A stretch of 33,605 nt of DNA from a bacterium. Its GTDB lineage: Bacteria > Bacillota > Clostridia > Oscillospirales > Acutalibacteraceae. The notes beneath the pieces were generated by a model that saw only the letters and a list, made by a program, of their open reading frames with translations, was not told where the DNA came from and did not search any database. The stretch spans positions 1-33,605 of the forward strand of contig JAHKVW010000111.1 in assembly GCA_020624805.1 (NCBI GenBank), read 5' to 3'. Shown here piece after piece: positions 17,255 through 27,200 of this stretch (the first letter of the stretch is position 1; every line of letters begins with the position of its first letter). Position numbers and translations under genes: made by a program.

Positions 17255-18274
17255 ATGTCAATTCAAATCAATCTCGGTCAGTGGAAGAGCGTATTCGCCG
17301 TACCCTCGTCCGTTGTCGATCAACATATCAAGATCGCCTCCGAATCTCAGCTCAAGGTACTGCTGTATCTGCTGCGTCATTCGGATGAAAACAACAGCGC
17401 CGAACAAATCGGCGACACGCTGCGCTTATCCGCGGAGGAAGTGCAAAATGCCGTTGACTTCTGGATCGAGCGCGATCTGCTCACACAACAAAATGATGGG
17501 CTGGATCCCGCGTCCGCGCCGCAGCCTCAACCTGCTGTCACGACGGCTCAGCCCGTTGTCGCGGAGGAAAGTCCCAAAAAGCCTCGCACGACGATCTCCC
17601 GCGCGCAGCGTCCCGATCCGATGTTTGTGTCCAAGCTGTTGCAGGAAAACACCATCTTAGCGGATCTGTTAGACGAGGTACAAAGGATCCTGAACAAGCC
17701 GTTATCTCCGGGAGATACCGCCACCATCGTGATGCTGTACGATTCCTTCGGTCTGCCGTGTGAAGTGATCCTGATGCTTCTGACCTATCTCGAAGAGATC
17801 GGAAGCGCCAATATGCGCGCGATCGAGCGCTATGGCATCCAATGGGCGGATAAAGGGATCAAAACCGTTGACGAAGCCGGTCAGGAGACCGCTCGCATGA
17901 AAGCGTCGCGCGAAGCATGGGGGAGTGTGTCCAAACTGCTCGGCATCCGCAATGTCGGCAACCCCACCAAGGCGCAGATGGAAAACGCCGATCGCTGGCT
18001 CAACACATGGCAGTTCAGCGACGAGATGATCACCGAAGCGTATGAACGCTGTGTCAACACCAAGGGTACCTATAACATCAGCTATATCAACGCGATCCTC
18101 AAACGCTGGTATGAAAAAGGGATCAAATCCCTCGACACGCTCCAGAAGGAAGAAAGCGCCAAGCAAAGAAAACCTAAGTCCAAGCCGAAGAGCGGCAAGG
18201 GCTCCGTATTCTCGGTAGAGGGCGCGTCCTTTGACGTCAAGAAATACGAGGACACATCCTTATTCGACGATTAA
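17255..18274 (+). CDS. dnaD: DnaD domain replication initiation protein
   Basis: A 339-residue DnaD-type primosome protein, which remodels DNA at origins or stalled forks and helps load the helicase. A winged-helix N-terminal domain (about 1-90) is followed by a Pro/Gln-rich linker and two DnaD/DnaB C-terminal domains. Each ends in the typical motif: YGIQWADKGIKTVDEA and YINAILKRWYEKGIKSL. ATG at 17255 is chosen because AAGGTG precedes it; a GTG 42 bases upstream would overlap the promoter. The helicase-loader gene follows 29 bases later. Confidence 0.9.
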   Translation: MSIQINLGQWKSVFAVPSSVVDQHIKIASESQLKVLLYLLRHSDENNSAEQIGDTLRLSAEEVQNAVDFWIERDLLTQQNDGLDPASAPQPQPAVTTAQPVVAEESPKKPRTTISRAQRPDPMFVSKLLQENTILADLLDEVQRILNKPLSPGDTATIVMLYDSFGLPCEVILMLLTYLEEIGSANMRAIERYGIQWADKGIKTVDEAGQETARMKASREAWGSVSKLLGIRNVGNPTKAQMENADRWLNTWQFSDEMITEAYERCVNTKGTYNISYINAILKRWYEKGIKSLDTLQKEESAKQRKPKSKPKSGKGSVFSVEGASFDVKKYEDTSLFDD

Positions 18275-18303
18275 TCATCATTCAAAAGTAACGAGGAAAC
18301 AAC

Positions 18304-19296
18304 ATGCCTTATTCACAGGAAATCTATCATATCGCAAAAGAACGCTTGTCCGAACGCCGTCAACAGGCGCTGCGGATGGCTGACTTCAACCGTGAACAGC
18401 TTTTCAAAGAGATCCCGCGCCTGAGTGAGATCAACAGCGAGCTTCTCAGCATCGGCGCGGCGATCGCCAAGGCTGTCGTCACCAACACGCCCGGTGAGAA
18501 TGAAAAGCTCCGACAGCTCAGCGAGAAAAGCCTGCAATTACAAGAGGAACAGGAAAAGCTGCTCGAAGCGCATCATATCGATAAAGTGGTCTTGGAGCCG
18601 CATTATTACTGCGCCAAATGCGATGATACCGGCTATATCGAAGAAGATAACCGCACCACTGTGTGCGACTGTCTGCAAAAGCTCATGGCGGATGTCGCAA
18701 GCGAACAGCTCAGCGCCGACCTGCCGCTGAGTGAGTGTACCTTCGAGAATTTCAACACAGAGTATTACGGCAAAGAACCCGACGCGATGGGCAAGATCCC
18801 GTACAACAGGATGACCAATATCTATCAATATTGTATCAACTACGCCGACACCTTCAATACGCACAGCAAGAGCCTGTTGATGAAGGGCGGAACGGGACTG
18901 GGCAAGACCCATCTGAGCCTCGCCATCGCCAACGAGGTCATCAAAAAGGGCGTGTCCGTCATCTACACCTCCGCTCCGCAGATCCTCTCCAAGCTCGAGC
19001 GCGAGCATTTCAACTACCGCTATAATGAGCAGGAGGATACCTTCAACTCCCTGCTCAAGTGCGATCTGTTGATCTTAGACGATCTGGGCACGGAGTTTGT
19101 ATCGGATTTCACGCGCTCCTGCGTCTATAATCTGTTCAATTCTCGTATTTTAGCAAACAAGCCGATGATCATCAGCACCAATCTGCAACTGGAAGAACTG
19201 ATCACGACCTACTCCCAGCGCTTTGTATCGCGCCTGATCGGGTCTTGCGACAGGCTGGATTTCATCGGCGAGGATATCCGCACCGCTAAGAAATAG
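18304..19296 (+). CDS. dnaC: DnaC/DnaI-like helicase loader ATPase
   Basis: A 330-residue AAA+ ATPase that loads the replicative helicase. The N-terminal region is helical; a zinc-binding cluster follows (CAKCDDTGYI...CDC). The ATPase domain has Walker A GGTGLGKTH, Walker B LLILDDLGTE and sensor 1 IISTNL. Its place behind dnaD mirrors the Bacillus DnaD-DnaI partnership. ATG at 18304 has CGAGGAAA upstream. No clear terminator is seen before the tRNA promoter downstream. Confidence 0.92.
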   Translation: MPYSQEIYHIAKERLSERRQQALRMADFNREQLFKEIPRLSEINSELLSIGAAIAKAVVTNTPGENEKLRQLSEKSLQLQEEQEKLLEAHHIDKVVLEPHYYCAKCDDTGYIEEDNRTTVCDCLQKLMADVASEQLSADLPLSECTFENFNTEYYGKEPDAMGKIPYNRMTNIYQYCINYADTFNTHSKSLLMKGGTGLGKTHLSLAIANEVIKKGVSVIYTSAPQILSKLEREHFNYRYNEQEDTFNSLLKCDLLILDDLGTEFVSDFTRSCVYNLFNSRILANKPMIISTNLQLEELITTYSQRFVSRLIGSCDRLDFIGEDIRTAKK

Positions 19297-19334
19297 ATGA
19301 AATGAAAATCAAAAAGAAAATATAGGAAAACCAC

Positions 19335-19362
19335 TTGACATATCGGAATTTTTGATTATAAT
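19335..19362 (+). promoter_or_regulatory. Promoter for tRNA-Gln
   Basis: Consensus TTGACA, 16-bp spacer, consensus TATAAT, 13 bases upstream of the tRNA. Confidence 0.85.
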
Positions 19363-19375
19363 AGTAAAAGTGCAA

Positions 19376-19449
19376 TGCGGAATTGTGTAAGGGTAGCACA
19401 GCAGACTCTGACTCTGTATGTCTGGGTTCGAATCCTAGTTCCGCAGCCA
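19376..19449 (+). tRNA. tRNA-Gln (anticodon CTG)
   Basis: Acceptor TGCGGAA/TTCCGCA, anticodon loop CTCTGAC, T-loop TTCGAAT and an encoded CCA; 74 nt. It reads CAG. Confidence 0.93.
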
Positions 19450-19452
19450 TTG

Positions 19453-19479
19453 GCCCCGAATACATTTCGGGGCTGTTTT
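19453..19479 (+). terminator. Terminator-like hairpin between two tRNA genes
   Basis: GCCCCGAA-TACAT-TTCGGGGC followed by TGTTTTA. It lies 3 bases before tRNA-Pro. No separate tRNA-Pro promoter is visible, so it may be leaky or act as a processing site. Confidence 0.6.
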
Positions 19480-19481
19480 AT

Positions 19482-19558
<77 letters not shown>

Positions 19559-19566
19559 CTATCTTG

Positions 19567-19610
19567 GCTCAGAAATGGCTTGAATAAGCTGTTTCTGAGC
19601 TTTTCTCTTT
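19567..19610 (+). terminator. Element-supplied terminator for tRNA-Pro
   Basis: GCTCAGAAA pairs with TTTCTGAGC, with an inner GCTT/AAGC, followed by TTTTCTCTTTT. It lies just inside the element and replaces the host tRNA terminator that was pushed to 33421-33453. Confidence 0.85.
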
Positions 19611-19624
19611 TGCGAAGAATCATT

Positions 19625-19643
19625 TTGTCAAGTTTTTTGTCAA
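19625..19643 (+). promoter_or_regulatory. Putative integrase arm sites, left end
   Basis: Two TTGTCAA motifs at 19625 and 19637, exactly 12 bp apart. Three like motifs with the same spacing and orientation occur at the right end (33244-33274). Confidence 0.6.
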
Positions 19644-20833
19644 CTGACTAAAATTCGTTCGTAAACTTCAAAGGCTTTTGATACAGGCTTTTTATTTCGA
19701 TGCACATAGCAACGTTCAGTAATTGCTGTGTCGCCGTGCCCTGCCGCTTTTGAAATATCTTTAATTGATATCTCACTTGCCTTTTCATTTTCCACCAACT
19801 CAGAACAAAATGTATGTCTGAAACTATGGAGAGCTTTATAGGGGAGACCGTTATCTTTACAGAATTTTGATAAAACTTTACGCGGATAATCGGGGTGAAT
19901 TTTATCACCACGGTTATTATGAAAAACAAAATCATCATCTTTCCATGCTTCACCCAAAACAACTTTTTCAATTTTTTGTTCTTTCTTTAGCTGTTCGAGC
20001 AATTCATTTGCAATCCCAGGTAAAACTATGGTTCTAACGCTGTTCGGGCTCTTGGTTCGAAGCTCTTGTTTACCTCTTTTTTTGGTGTTCCTCAATTGCT
20101 TCTCGATATTCACAGTGTTTCCATCAATATGTGAATACCGTATTCCGGCTACCTCTCCAATGCGCAGTCCACAAAACACCGCAATTACAATGAACAATTT
20201 GTATTTCGTTGCTAGACTGGATTCTGAAATAGCATTTAGAATAGTTTTGACCTCATAAATACTATATCCTTCTCTTTCCTGAGACGGTTTACCGATTATC
20301 TCAGCATACGGAGCAGGGTTGATTCTCGCGAGATTGATTGTGCGGTACGAATAATCGAGAACTCTTTTCACAAAAGAGCGATAATTCTTAACCGTTTTTT
20401 CACCTAGTGGTTTGAATCCTTTTTTCTTGTTTCCGTCAGCTAAATCGTAAATCAACTGCTGAACGTGCTTAATCTCGATTTTATCAACACGCATATCACC
20501 GATTGAATCATTGATTCGCTCTTGATATCCGCAATATGTGTCGATTGTTCCCTCACTATGCTTGTTTAGCTTTTCCAAATGCTTAATATACTCAGACATC
20601 ATGTCAGAGAACTTCGGGTGCATTTCGGCAATTCTGCCATTGTATACATCATCTTCAAACTTTGCTTTTTGTCGTTCTGCCTCCTTATCTGCTTTCGCTT
20701 CGCTCATGCCTCTGGGAGCGACCCATGTACACGACCTGACATCCTGTGTTCCGTCAGGTCGTGTACCAGCCAGTACGCGAATGCGATAGCTAATCTCACC
20801 GTTCTTCTTAATATGCTTTTTCATTGAAGCCAT
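19640..20833 (-). CDS. int: Tyrosine recombinase (integrase)
   Basis: A 397-residue phage/ICE-type tyrosine integrase that would cut and join attP and the tRNA-Pro attB. The N-terminus (1-60, MKKHIKKNGEISYRIRV...) resembles arm-binding domains of Tn916-like integrases. A SAM-like core-binding domain spans about 70-165. The catalytic domain has Arg in FCGLRIGEVAG, the HxxR box HSFRHTFCSE, the second His in AAGHGDTAITE and the nucleophile Tyr in CYVH. ATG at 20833 has AGGAGGT and overlaps the stop of the excisionase gene by one base (TAATG), so the two are coupled. Confidence 0.95.
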   Translation of the reverse strand: MASMKKHIKKNGEISYRIRVLAGTRPDGTQDVRSCTWVAPRGMSEAKADKEAERQKAKFEDDVYNGRIAEMHPKFSDMMSEYIKHLEKLNKHSEGTIDTYCGYQERINDSIGDMRVDKIEIKHVQQLIYDLADGNKKKGFKPLGEKTVKNYRSFVKRVLDYSYRTINLARINPAPYAEIIGKPSQEREGYSIYEVKTILNAISESSLATKYKLFIVIAVFCGLRIGEVAGIRYSHIDGNTVNIEKQLRNTKKRGKQELRTKSPNSVRTIVLPGIANELLEQLKKEQKIEKVVLGEAWKDDDFVFHNNRGDKIHPDYPRKVLSKFCKDNGLPYKALHSFRHTFCSELVENEKASEISIKDISKAAGHGDTAITERCYVHRNKKPVSKAFEVYERILVS

Positions 20834-21093
20834 TACTTTTTAACCTCCTGCAAGGAAGAAAAAAGGTCATAACTTTCATCACCTTTATTATAACACAAAT
20901 TACTAAAATACGCAAATAATTCATCTAAATTCAGCCATGTTTTTGTGCCGATTTTAACGGAGTTAATCCGCTGTTCATCAATAATTCTGCGCAGTCCACG
21001 CATGGTAATACATGATTGCGGGTCGCTATTTAAAATCTCTCGATACGCCTTTTCGATAGTCCTCATACGAGGAACGTAATTTTCCTTATTCAT
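20833..21093 (-). CDS. xis: Excisionase-like small DNA-binding protein
   Basis: An 86-residue protein placed exactly where excisionases of Tn916-like elements occur, overlapping int by one base. The central part (MRGLRRIIDEQRINSVKIGTKTWLNLDEL) has the helix-turn-helix/wing pattern of MerR-like excisionases. ATG at 21093 is chosen because AAGGAAG precedes it; an ATG at 21111 lies against a TATAAT (21112-21117) and has no ribosome site. Function is inferred from position and pattern. Confidence 0.7.
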   Translation of the reverse strand: MNKENYVPRMRTIEKAYREILNSDPQSCITMRGLRRIIDEQRINSVKIGTKTWLNLDELFAYFSNLCYNKGDESYDLFSSLQEVKK

Positions 21094-21152
21094 TACAAAT
21101 TCTTCCTTCATATTATAAATATTCTAAGCATTCAAATAATAATTTTTTGGGG

Positions 21153-21178
21153 TGCGCGCGCTCTTTTGAGCGCGCGCA
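21153..21178. repeat. Perfect GC hairpin between rep and xis
   Basis: TGCGCGCGCTC-TTTT-GAGCGCGCGCA, an 11-bp perfect stem in an AT-rich spacer. No U-run follows on either strand, so it is not a standard terminator; it could still block transcription from rep into xis/int or be a protein site. Confidence 0.65.
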
Positions 21179-21209
21179 GAAAAATACAATAGATGGTTTT
21201 ATCCAACAC

Positions 21210-22802
21210 TTATATTTTTACAATTCCTTCATACTTCTCGCGAAGTGAGGGTAAACATCTCTTGCCGGGGTCGGAACCAAAATAATAAGGGTTCATCCAA
21301 TCTTGTAGGTTATACTCCATAATTAGGGGTTCAGCGTCATCCATTAAACCATTGCGTTTCTCTCCGCCACTGCGCGTTAAACGCCATGAATTTGAATATT
21401 CGGATTGTATGATTCTCCTCATGCCTTCCAAAAATGTGTTTCGCCCCTGCGGCTTTCCAGTACAATACTTCATGTACCAACTTTTATATAACTCATATAG
21501 GAATGAGTTAGGAAGCATTTTCCATTTGCATTGCCCTAAAATCTCGGCTAGGAAGTCGCGAATCGGGTCGTTGTTCTGCATGTATTTCTTTTTTAGTTCC
21601 TCACACTTTGCGGGAACTGTGTATTCGTCAAAAGCCCCCATTTCTAGGGCTTTTTTTACGACATATTCAAGTACCTCGGTACGACATAAATAATCTCGCT
21701 TTATCAGCTTATTCTCTTTTCCAGTAAATGACTTTTCAAATGGTACTGTTAAAATTCTGCGGTATGCAGAATCCGTACCGTCGCCAATTCGAACCAACGA
21801 ATTGACACAAAAGATTTGCGTGCCTCTAAAATGGATAGAAACAGCGTCTTTATGTTTTGCCTGAACTGTTAACACGTCGTTTGTGATACTAGCTTTAAGG
21901 CTGTCAATCGATGCCGCATATCCCTTTACGGCATTTTCATCAACAAAATTCGCCATTTTACCGATAAGCATTGAGGTATCAAACTTTTCTCCCCACTTAT
22001 CAAGTGGGATTGAAGCACAATTGTCTTCTCCGACTATGTTTCGCAATAACGAAAGGAAAGTTCCTTTTCCGTTACAGCCCGAAGGCGCGTAAAAAAGTAT
22101 CATAACGTCATTTGAAACACGGCGTAAAACTGAATTTATGATTTGCCAAAACAAATCGGTAATATCGGGGTCGTCAGCAATTTCGGCTAACCATGAATCC
22201 ACATCAAAAGATGATCCGTCAGGGTTGGTAATGAAAACATTCTGAGCGGTCGGATAATAACCTATGCTAGGCTTGGAAAGAAACACTCGGTTTGGAGTGA
22301 ACTCTTCAAGTTTCCCTGTTGTGAAATTGAAAATACCATTCTCTACAATCGTTGAATCATAGCTGTTATCGGGCTGTAAAATCTCACACGTCATTTCCAA
22401 ATCTGCTTTGATTTCTTTGAATTCTTTTTGCGTTACGTCAAACTTATACTTTTTAACAAGTGCGTAAAGTTCGGAATCGCTCCGAGTATAAATACCTCGA
22501 TTTGCGCCGCTATCGCAATACATGAAAAGAAAGCAATCTTCGCGTTTTGTCTTTCCTGCTATCGATATCATCTTAACGGGGTAGAACTCTCTTATCACGG
22601 CTGAGATAATCGCCGATGGCAATTCATTGGGCATACGAAACTGTCGTGAACCTACGGCGGCGTTGTGCATGACAACCACCTTCTGTAAATCACCCAACAA
22701 TTCTTGCCGCGCTTTCTCCGGCGGCGGAACTCCTTTCGCGGAATATTTCGCGATAAAATCAACTGCTACTTCTTCGTATAACTCTCCTATGGCTCTAGCC
22801 AT
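21210..22802 (-). CDS. SF3 (D5-type) replication helicase
   Basis: A 530-residue protein of the D5/P4-like superfamily 3 helicases used by phages, plasmids and islands to start their own replication. A D5-type N-terminal region (about 60-215) precedes the helicase core: Walker A SGCNGKGT at 241-248, Walker B ANFVDEN at 284-290, sensor Asn in FCVNS near 334, and arginines in AYRRILTVPF at 348-349. No primase (TOPRIM or AEP) motif is recognised in front, so a host primase or an unseen partner is needed. A promoter and candidate origin lie directly upstream. It suggests the excised element can replicate. Confidence 0.9.
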   Translation of the reverse strand: MARAIGELYEEVAVDFIAKYSAKGVPPPEKARQELLGDLQKVVVMHNAAVGSRQFRMPNELPSAIISAVIREFYPVKMISIAGKTKREDCFLFMYCDSGANRGIYTRSDSELYALVKKYKFDVTQKEFKEIKADLEMTCEILQPDNSYDSTIVENGIFNFTTGKLEEFTPNRVFLSKPSIGYYPTAQNVFITNPDGSSFDVDSWLAEIADDPDITDLFWQIINSVLRRVSNDVMILFYAPSGCNGKGTFLSLLRNIVGEDNCASIPLDKWGEKFDTSMLIGKMANFVDENAVKGYAASIDSLKASITNDVLTVQAKHKDAVSIHFRGTQIFCVNSLVRIGDGTDSAYRRILTVPFEKSFTGKENKLIKRDYLCRTEVLEYVVKKALEMGAFDEYTVPAKCEELKKKYMQNNDPIRDFLAEILGQCKWKMLPNSFLYELYKSWYMKYCTGKPQGRNTFLEGMRRIIQSEYSNSWRLTRSGGEKRNGLMDDAEPLIMEYNLQDWMNPYYFGSDPGKRCLPSLREKYEGIVKI

Positions 22803-22833
22803 ATAAATACCTTCTTTCAGCGTTGGATTATTA

Positions 22834-22863
22834 TTCTCATTTTTTTGAAAAAAAAAATGAGAA
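22834..22863. repeat. Inverted repeat in the rep leader
   Basis: TTCTCATTTTTTT and its perfect 13-bp complement AAAAAAATGAGAA, separated by 4 bases. In the minus-strand transcript it forms a hairpin 30 bases upstream of the helicase start codon. Confidence 0.7.
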
Positions 22864-22895
22864 CTTGCTCAAAGCAAATCCTCATTACACAACAC

Positions 22896-22923
22896 ATTAT
22901 AGCGCATTTTTCACATTTGTCAA
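22896..22923 (-). promoter_or_regulatory. Promoter for the replication helicase
   Basis: Minus strand TTGACA, 16-bp spacer, TATAAT, both consensus. The leader of about 85 bases includes the hairpin at 22834-22863. Confidence 0.8.
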
Positions 22924-23075
22924 TAGCGTTCACGAATTTTTTTACAATATATTGTGTTATTTTGAATTTATTATATCATATATAGAATAATAATGTGTAT
23001 TTTATTCTAAGTAAGAATTAAATCACAATTTATCAAACAATTCAGTGGAACTCAACATATTGATATAACACTGAC

Positions 23076-23107
23076 TTGCGCTTTCACAGTACCGTCTTGA
23101 AGCGCAA
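23076..23107. repeat. Inverted repeat left of the candidate origin
   Basis: TTGCGCTT and AAGCGCAA, an 8-bp perfect stem with a 16-base loop, just outside the symmetric GGCGACCTTT array. Confidence 0.6.
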
Positions 23108-23136
23108 CCGACTTTTATCAACTTTTGCGACTATTC

Positions 23137-23357
23137 GGCGACCTTTTCTTTTACAAAATCGGAAGAAAAAACGTGAGTATATGTGAGTTTTTTCGATATT
23201 GGCGACCTTTACTATCTTTTTTTCTATAAATATTGAAAACTAAAAATTATATTATATAAATAGATATAGCAAATAAAAGTCGTAAAGGTCGCTATGCTAC
23301 CAGAAACGGCTTAATGTCTAAGGTTTTTATAATTATTCCGCATTTTAAAAGGTCGCC
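23137..23357. other. Candidate replication origin
   Basis: Four copies of GGCGACCTTT: two direct (23137, 23201), then two inverted (23284 with one changed base at its end, 23348). Both pairs are exactly 64 bp apart, and all four share one dyad centre at 23247. Between the inner copies lies a strongly AT-rich stretch (23211-23283). Iterons flanking an AT-rich region beside an SF3 helicase is the known layout of island origins such as those of SaPIs. The whole gap 22803-23744 has no gene; beyond the iterons, 23380-23640 holds CGCACCGCCG motifs and a CGCGCGCGTGCGCGCG run flanked by TATATA. Confidence 0.6.
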
Positions 23358-23691
23358 GAAAGAATCGCACGCCGCGAAACATCATCGTCCGCACCGCCGG
23401 ATCGGTACGACAATGCGGTACACACTATCTGCTATCCTATGCTTGTAGGGTTTTCATGCGTTAATTCTCACGTGTACGCATACGCGCATAAATATAATAA
23501 TGTACCCGCGCGCGTGCGCGCGATATATACTATATATATAATTAATATAAGATTTAAAGCATAGGGTTTATACTGCTATACAACATCGTTCGCACCGCCG
23601 CAAACTGCACCGCCGAAGTAAAGCTGACGGCGGCAACCGTCTTTCTATTATTCCACCCTTGTATTTTGTATATTGCATACAAACAAAAAAC

Positions 23692-23736
23692 CCACATGAT
23701 CACGCGCGTTGAGAGTGATAATGTGGTTTTTTTTCT
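23692..23736 (-). terminator. Bidirectional terminator of the four-helix-bundle gene
   Basis: CCACATGATCAC pairs with GTGATAATGTGG (one mismatch). T-runs follow on both strands. It lies 9 bases past the stop codon. Confidence 0.8.
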
Positions 23737-23744
23737 TCACATAT

Positions 23745-24101
23745 TTAAGATGACCTTTTCGATAATGTGCTGACTGACTTTGCTACTATCTTGATGATTT
23801 CTTCGACCGCTCCGCTTGCACCCTTGTAATCTGCCTCCGCGAGATAGCCGCTTTCCCAGAGGACTTCAAGCCAATACTTTGTTTCGTTCGCTTCTTTCAA
23901 AGCAATTTTCTGTTTATGAAGCAAGTCGGCGGTGCTTTCGGCGTAGTGGGCTTCTGCGAGGTTCGCCCCGATACTTGTAGCACTTCGCTTCAACTGATTC
24001 GTCATGTCTTTCTCGCCGTATTTCTTGCGAACAAAATTACTGAGGATGACAATTTTTGGAGCCAATTTTCGAGCTTTTGTAAACATTAAACTTTCAGCCA
24101 T
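23745..24101 (-). CDS. Four-helix-bundle protein (23S rRNA IVP/Avd-like)
   Basis: A 118-residue protein of the four-helix-bundle family (TIGR02436). Its motifs are LMFTKARKLAPKIVILSNFV, RSATSIGANLAEAH, KIALKEANETKYWLEVL, and a C-terminal EEIIKIVAKS helix. Relatives are encoded in 23S rRNA intervening sequences and, as Avd, beside diversity-generating retroelements, but no reverse transcriptase or template repeat is present here. ATG at 24101 is chosen; a TTG two codons upstream is also in frame with GAGGTG. Its role in the element is unknown. Confidence 0.85.
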   Translation of the reverse strand: MAESLMFTKARKLAPKIVILSNFVRKKYGEKDMTNQLKRSATSIGANLAEAHYAESTADLLHKQKIALKEANETKYWLEVLWESGYLAEADYKGASGAVEEIIKIVAKSVSTLSKRSS

Positions 24102-24108
24102 AAACAAA

Positions 24109-24170
24109 AATTCACCTCGGATTCAATGGGATTCAATCTACTTAGATTATACCATTTTTCGAGGTGAATT
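24109..24170. repeat. Inverted repeat over the promoter of the four-helix-bundle gene
   Basis: AATTCACCTCG (24109-24119) and CGAGGTGAATT (24160-24170) are perfect inverted repeats. One arm contains the ribosome site of the gene. Between them are a minus-strand TATAAT (24146-24151) and the doubled GATTCAAT-GG-GATTCAAT. It may be a repressor site. Confidence 0.6.
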
Positions 24171-24229
24171 TGATGTACTGGTTGTTAACTTTTTACCTTT
24201 TCCCTCAGCCGCTTGCAGCTGATTTTACC

Positions 24230-24249
24230 TTCCTGCCGCAAGGCAGGAA
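24230..24249 (-). terminator. Hairpin after the FN3/dockerin gene
   Basis: TTCCTGCC-GCAA-GGCAGGAA, a perfect 8-bp stem 6 bases past the stop codon. The U-run is poor, so termination is likely but not certain. Confidence 0.5.
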
Positions 24250-24255
24250 TTACCT

Positions 24256-27200
24256 TTAATATAGGTCCGGACGAATCTCACTTTCATACAAATGTTCATT
24301 CGTACTCTTTCTTGTAGCCTTCGAATCCGGTACTGCAGGCGTGTAGTTAGACGGTTTTTGTTTCACGAAGTTTGCGTCGATATCTTCATAGTAATATCTG
24401 TATTGACCGTCAATGGTGAATTCATAGCACAGCGGGTCATAATACGGAATCTTATGGTCAATCAATGTGATGTGTTTACCATAACTGTTACGTTTGGACC
24501 ATACGTCATACATAGAGGTTCTGGCGTAAACGCCGTGTGATGCAATGGTGATGTTGACTGTATTTCCTTCATGATGTGTGCTTGAGTGTCTGATTACAGC
24601 AAGTCGGGTTGTGAGTGCATAGTTACCGTCTTGATTGTAACCTTTCCATTCGTAAATGTCTCCATTGTGTTGGAAGTTGGTGCGAGCAGGGATGCGGTAG
24701 CCGTCGACGAGGGCCATATCTACTGAGTCTTTGATATAGTCTTTGCCTGTACGGTCGTCATGACCAATCTGGAATAATTCGAAATTACCCCATGTTTTCC
24801 AGTTCAGATTTCTTTGTTCCGCATATAATTCAAGAGATTTGGTTTTGAAACCGTCATCTCTGAATGATGCTCCCTGGAAGTAAGCATTATTTTCTGTATA
24901 ATACTCATAGTCACGACCGGTCCAGGTGTAGGACTTGGACTGACCTTTGGGTGCTGCCGGGACAGTGTCGGAGTAGTACTTGTTTTCACGTTCTCTGTCC
25001 AGTCGGGGCTGGATAGCAAACTCGTATTTGGTATTGTTATCAAGCATGTTCCAGTCATAGCAGGAATTGTACTCATTACCATACCAGTTGGGCAGAGTGT
25101 ATACGAGAGTAGACAGATTAGACGTAGTAACAGTCTTATTACAGAAACTGCCTGTACGTGTATCGGTGAAATAGCAATAGCTTTCATAGCCGCTGTCTGT
25201 CACGAGGACATAACCGATAACAGCCCAATCGTTGTATTTCTCGTCATAAGTCCATCTGCCGTCAAAGCCGTTGTATCGGGGGACATTGTTGTACTTGTCT
25301 CCCTCAGCGGGAATTTGAGTGAGCTTGTTAACAGACTTTGCGTCAGTTGTCTTGACCCAGATATCATAGATTTTGATATTGTTGTCAACAGGCTTAAAGG
25401 AGATTTCCAGAGCACCGTCTGCCTGCATGAGAGGCGCGAAATCGGTTCTGTCATTTGCAGAAATAGTATTGTCTAACTGCTGAGGGTGGATTTCCTTCGT
25501 ATAGCTTACCTTCTGAATAGAAGAGATGTTCGGAGCTGTCGTAACAGTGGGATAGTAATCATACGCCCAGTTGGTATCGACAATACTCCAATAGGTGTGA
25601 TAATTGGCATTATCACTCTGTTCGTAGTTCATCAGACCCGAAGGCCACTGAACTTTCCAGCATCTGTAGGACCCGGCGTCGCAGTTGTCCGCGCCTTTGT
25701 GATAAGGCTGATGACTCATACAAGCTTCGTCAGGGCTGATTTTGCCCATTGTATTGGTTTGATATGCGTTCTTCATCCATTTACCACAGGTATTGCAGAA
25801 GTTGATATCTCTGTTGACAGTAAAGATGGTACGGATACGTTCGTTGCTTCTGCGGCTGATAGCCTTCTGCACAGTTGTTGTGCTGACAGGCTTTGCCGTC
25901 GTAACGGCTGTGTTGTTCTTGTACGCGATGACGGCCGTGAGGAACGTCTCGCCGTAGTAAGACTGGTTTGCCTTTTTCGTGAACACGTGGTTCATCGTAG
26001 TAGAGGTCGTCGTGACGGTCTTCGTGTCAAAGGGATTGTTGATACCTTGACTCGCGAAGTAGGTCTTGACAACGTACTTCGTAGCACCTGTTACGGCATT
26101 CCATGAAACGGAAATCTTACCGTCATAGACATGAACGGTAGGTGTAACGGTTGCCGTAGGAGTCGGGTCAGCAGGTTTCACGGTCGGAGCTTGTGTTGCA
26201 GGCTGTGTGGGAGCCACAGAGGGGGAATAGGTATGAGTTAAAAGGGAAGAAAACGGCGAAAGGTGCTTTTGATGGTCAGCCGTCACGCAACGGACGGCGT
26301 AGCTGTATGATGATCCGCCTTTGACGTTCGTGTCAGTATAATTTAAAGCGGTCGTATCAGCCATGTGATACCACTTGCCGCCCGACTTTTGGAATACGCG
26401 GTAGAGCGGTGCGCCCGATACCTTTTTCCATGACAGCTTGATACCGTCAGCGGCAGAAGCGGCGGTTACGGCAGGAGCAGAATAGGTGCTTGATTCGGGG
26501 AGCGCGAGCGTGACATTTTTCTTGCCGACTGTGACGGTGGACGGTATCGCGACAGACGCGACCTTTCGCATAATAAAGGTTGCGTCGGAGATATCGAAAT
26601 CATCGGACGGATTTACGTTGCCGAGAGTGGCAACCGCATTGTAGGTATCGGTTTTGAGGTTGGCAAGTACATACTGAATCATGGTCGCGTCCATGACGGT
26701 GACCTGTCCGTCAAGGTCAGTATCGCCCGCGGTGTAAATCGCCGATTCACCCAACGGAACAGGCGAGTAAACATACCGCCAACCGCTATTATTGTAGGCA
26801 CTGGTAAAGTGGCTTTCATCAGCGCTGATACAGCGAACGGTATAGGTGTAGGCTGTGCCTTTGCGCACATCGGTGTCGAGGTAAGAGGTCGCGGCGGTAG
26901 TGGTCATCTTGACCCAGTTGCCGTTACTGTTTTTATAATACACACGATACTTTGCGGCATTGGGCACCTTGTTCCATGTGATTTTAACACCGCTTGTTAA
27001 GCTCTCTAATTTGGTGATTTGGGGCGTGTCCATATTATATGTATACGTCCATCCCGCAGAATAAAAATCACTGGTGAATTCGGTCATCTTCGCGTTCATA
27101 CAGCGCACGGTATAGGTATAGGTTGCGCCTGAGCTGACATTGGAATGAACAAATGTATTTGAAGAAGTTTCGCCTATCTTCGTCCATCCGTCACTGCTCT

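Noticed and set aside
23137..23357. CRISPR array
   Set aside because: Only four short copies in two orientations; no repeat-spacer pattern and no cas genes.
23745..24101. Diversity-generating retroelement (Avd-like four-helix bundle near a large surface protein)
   Set aside because: No reverse transcriptase gene and no template/variable repeat pair was seen in the window; the family also occurs alone.
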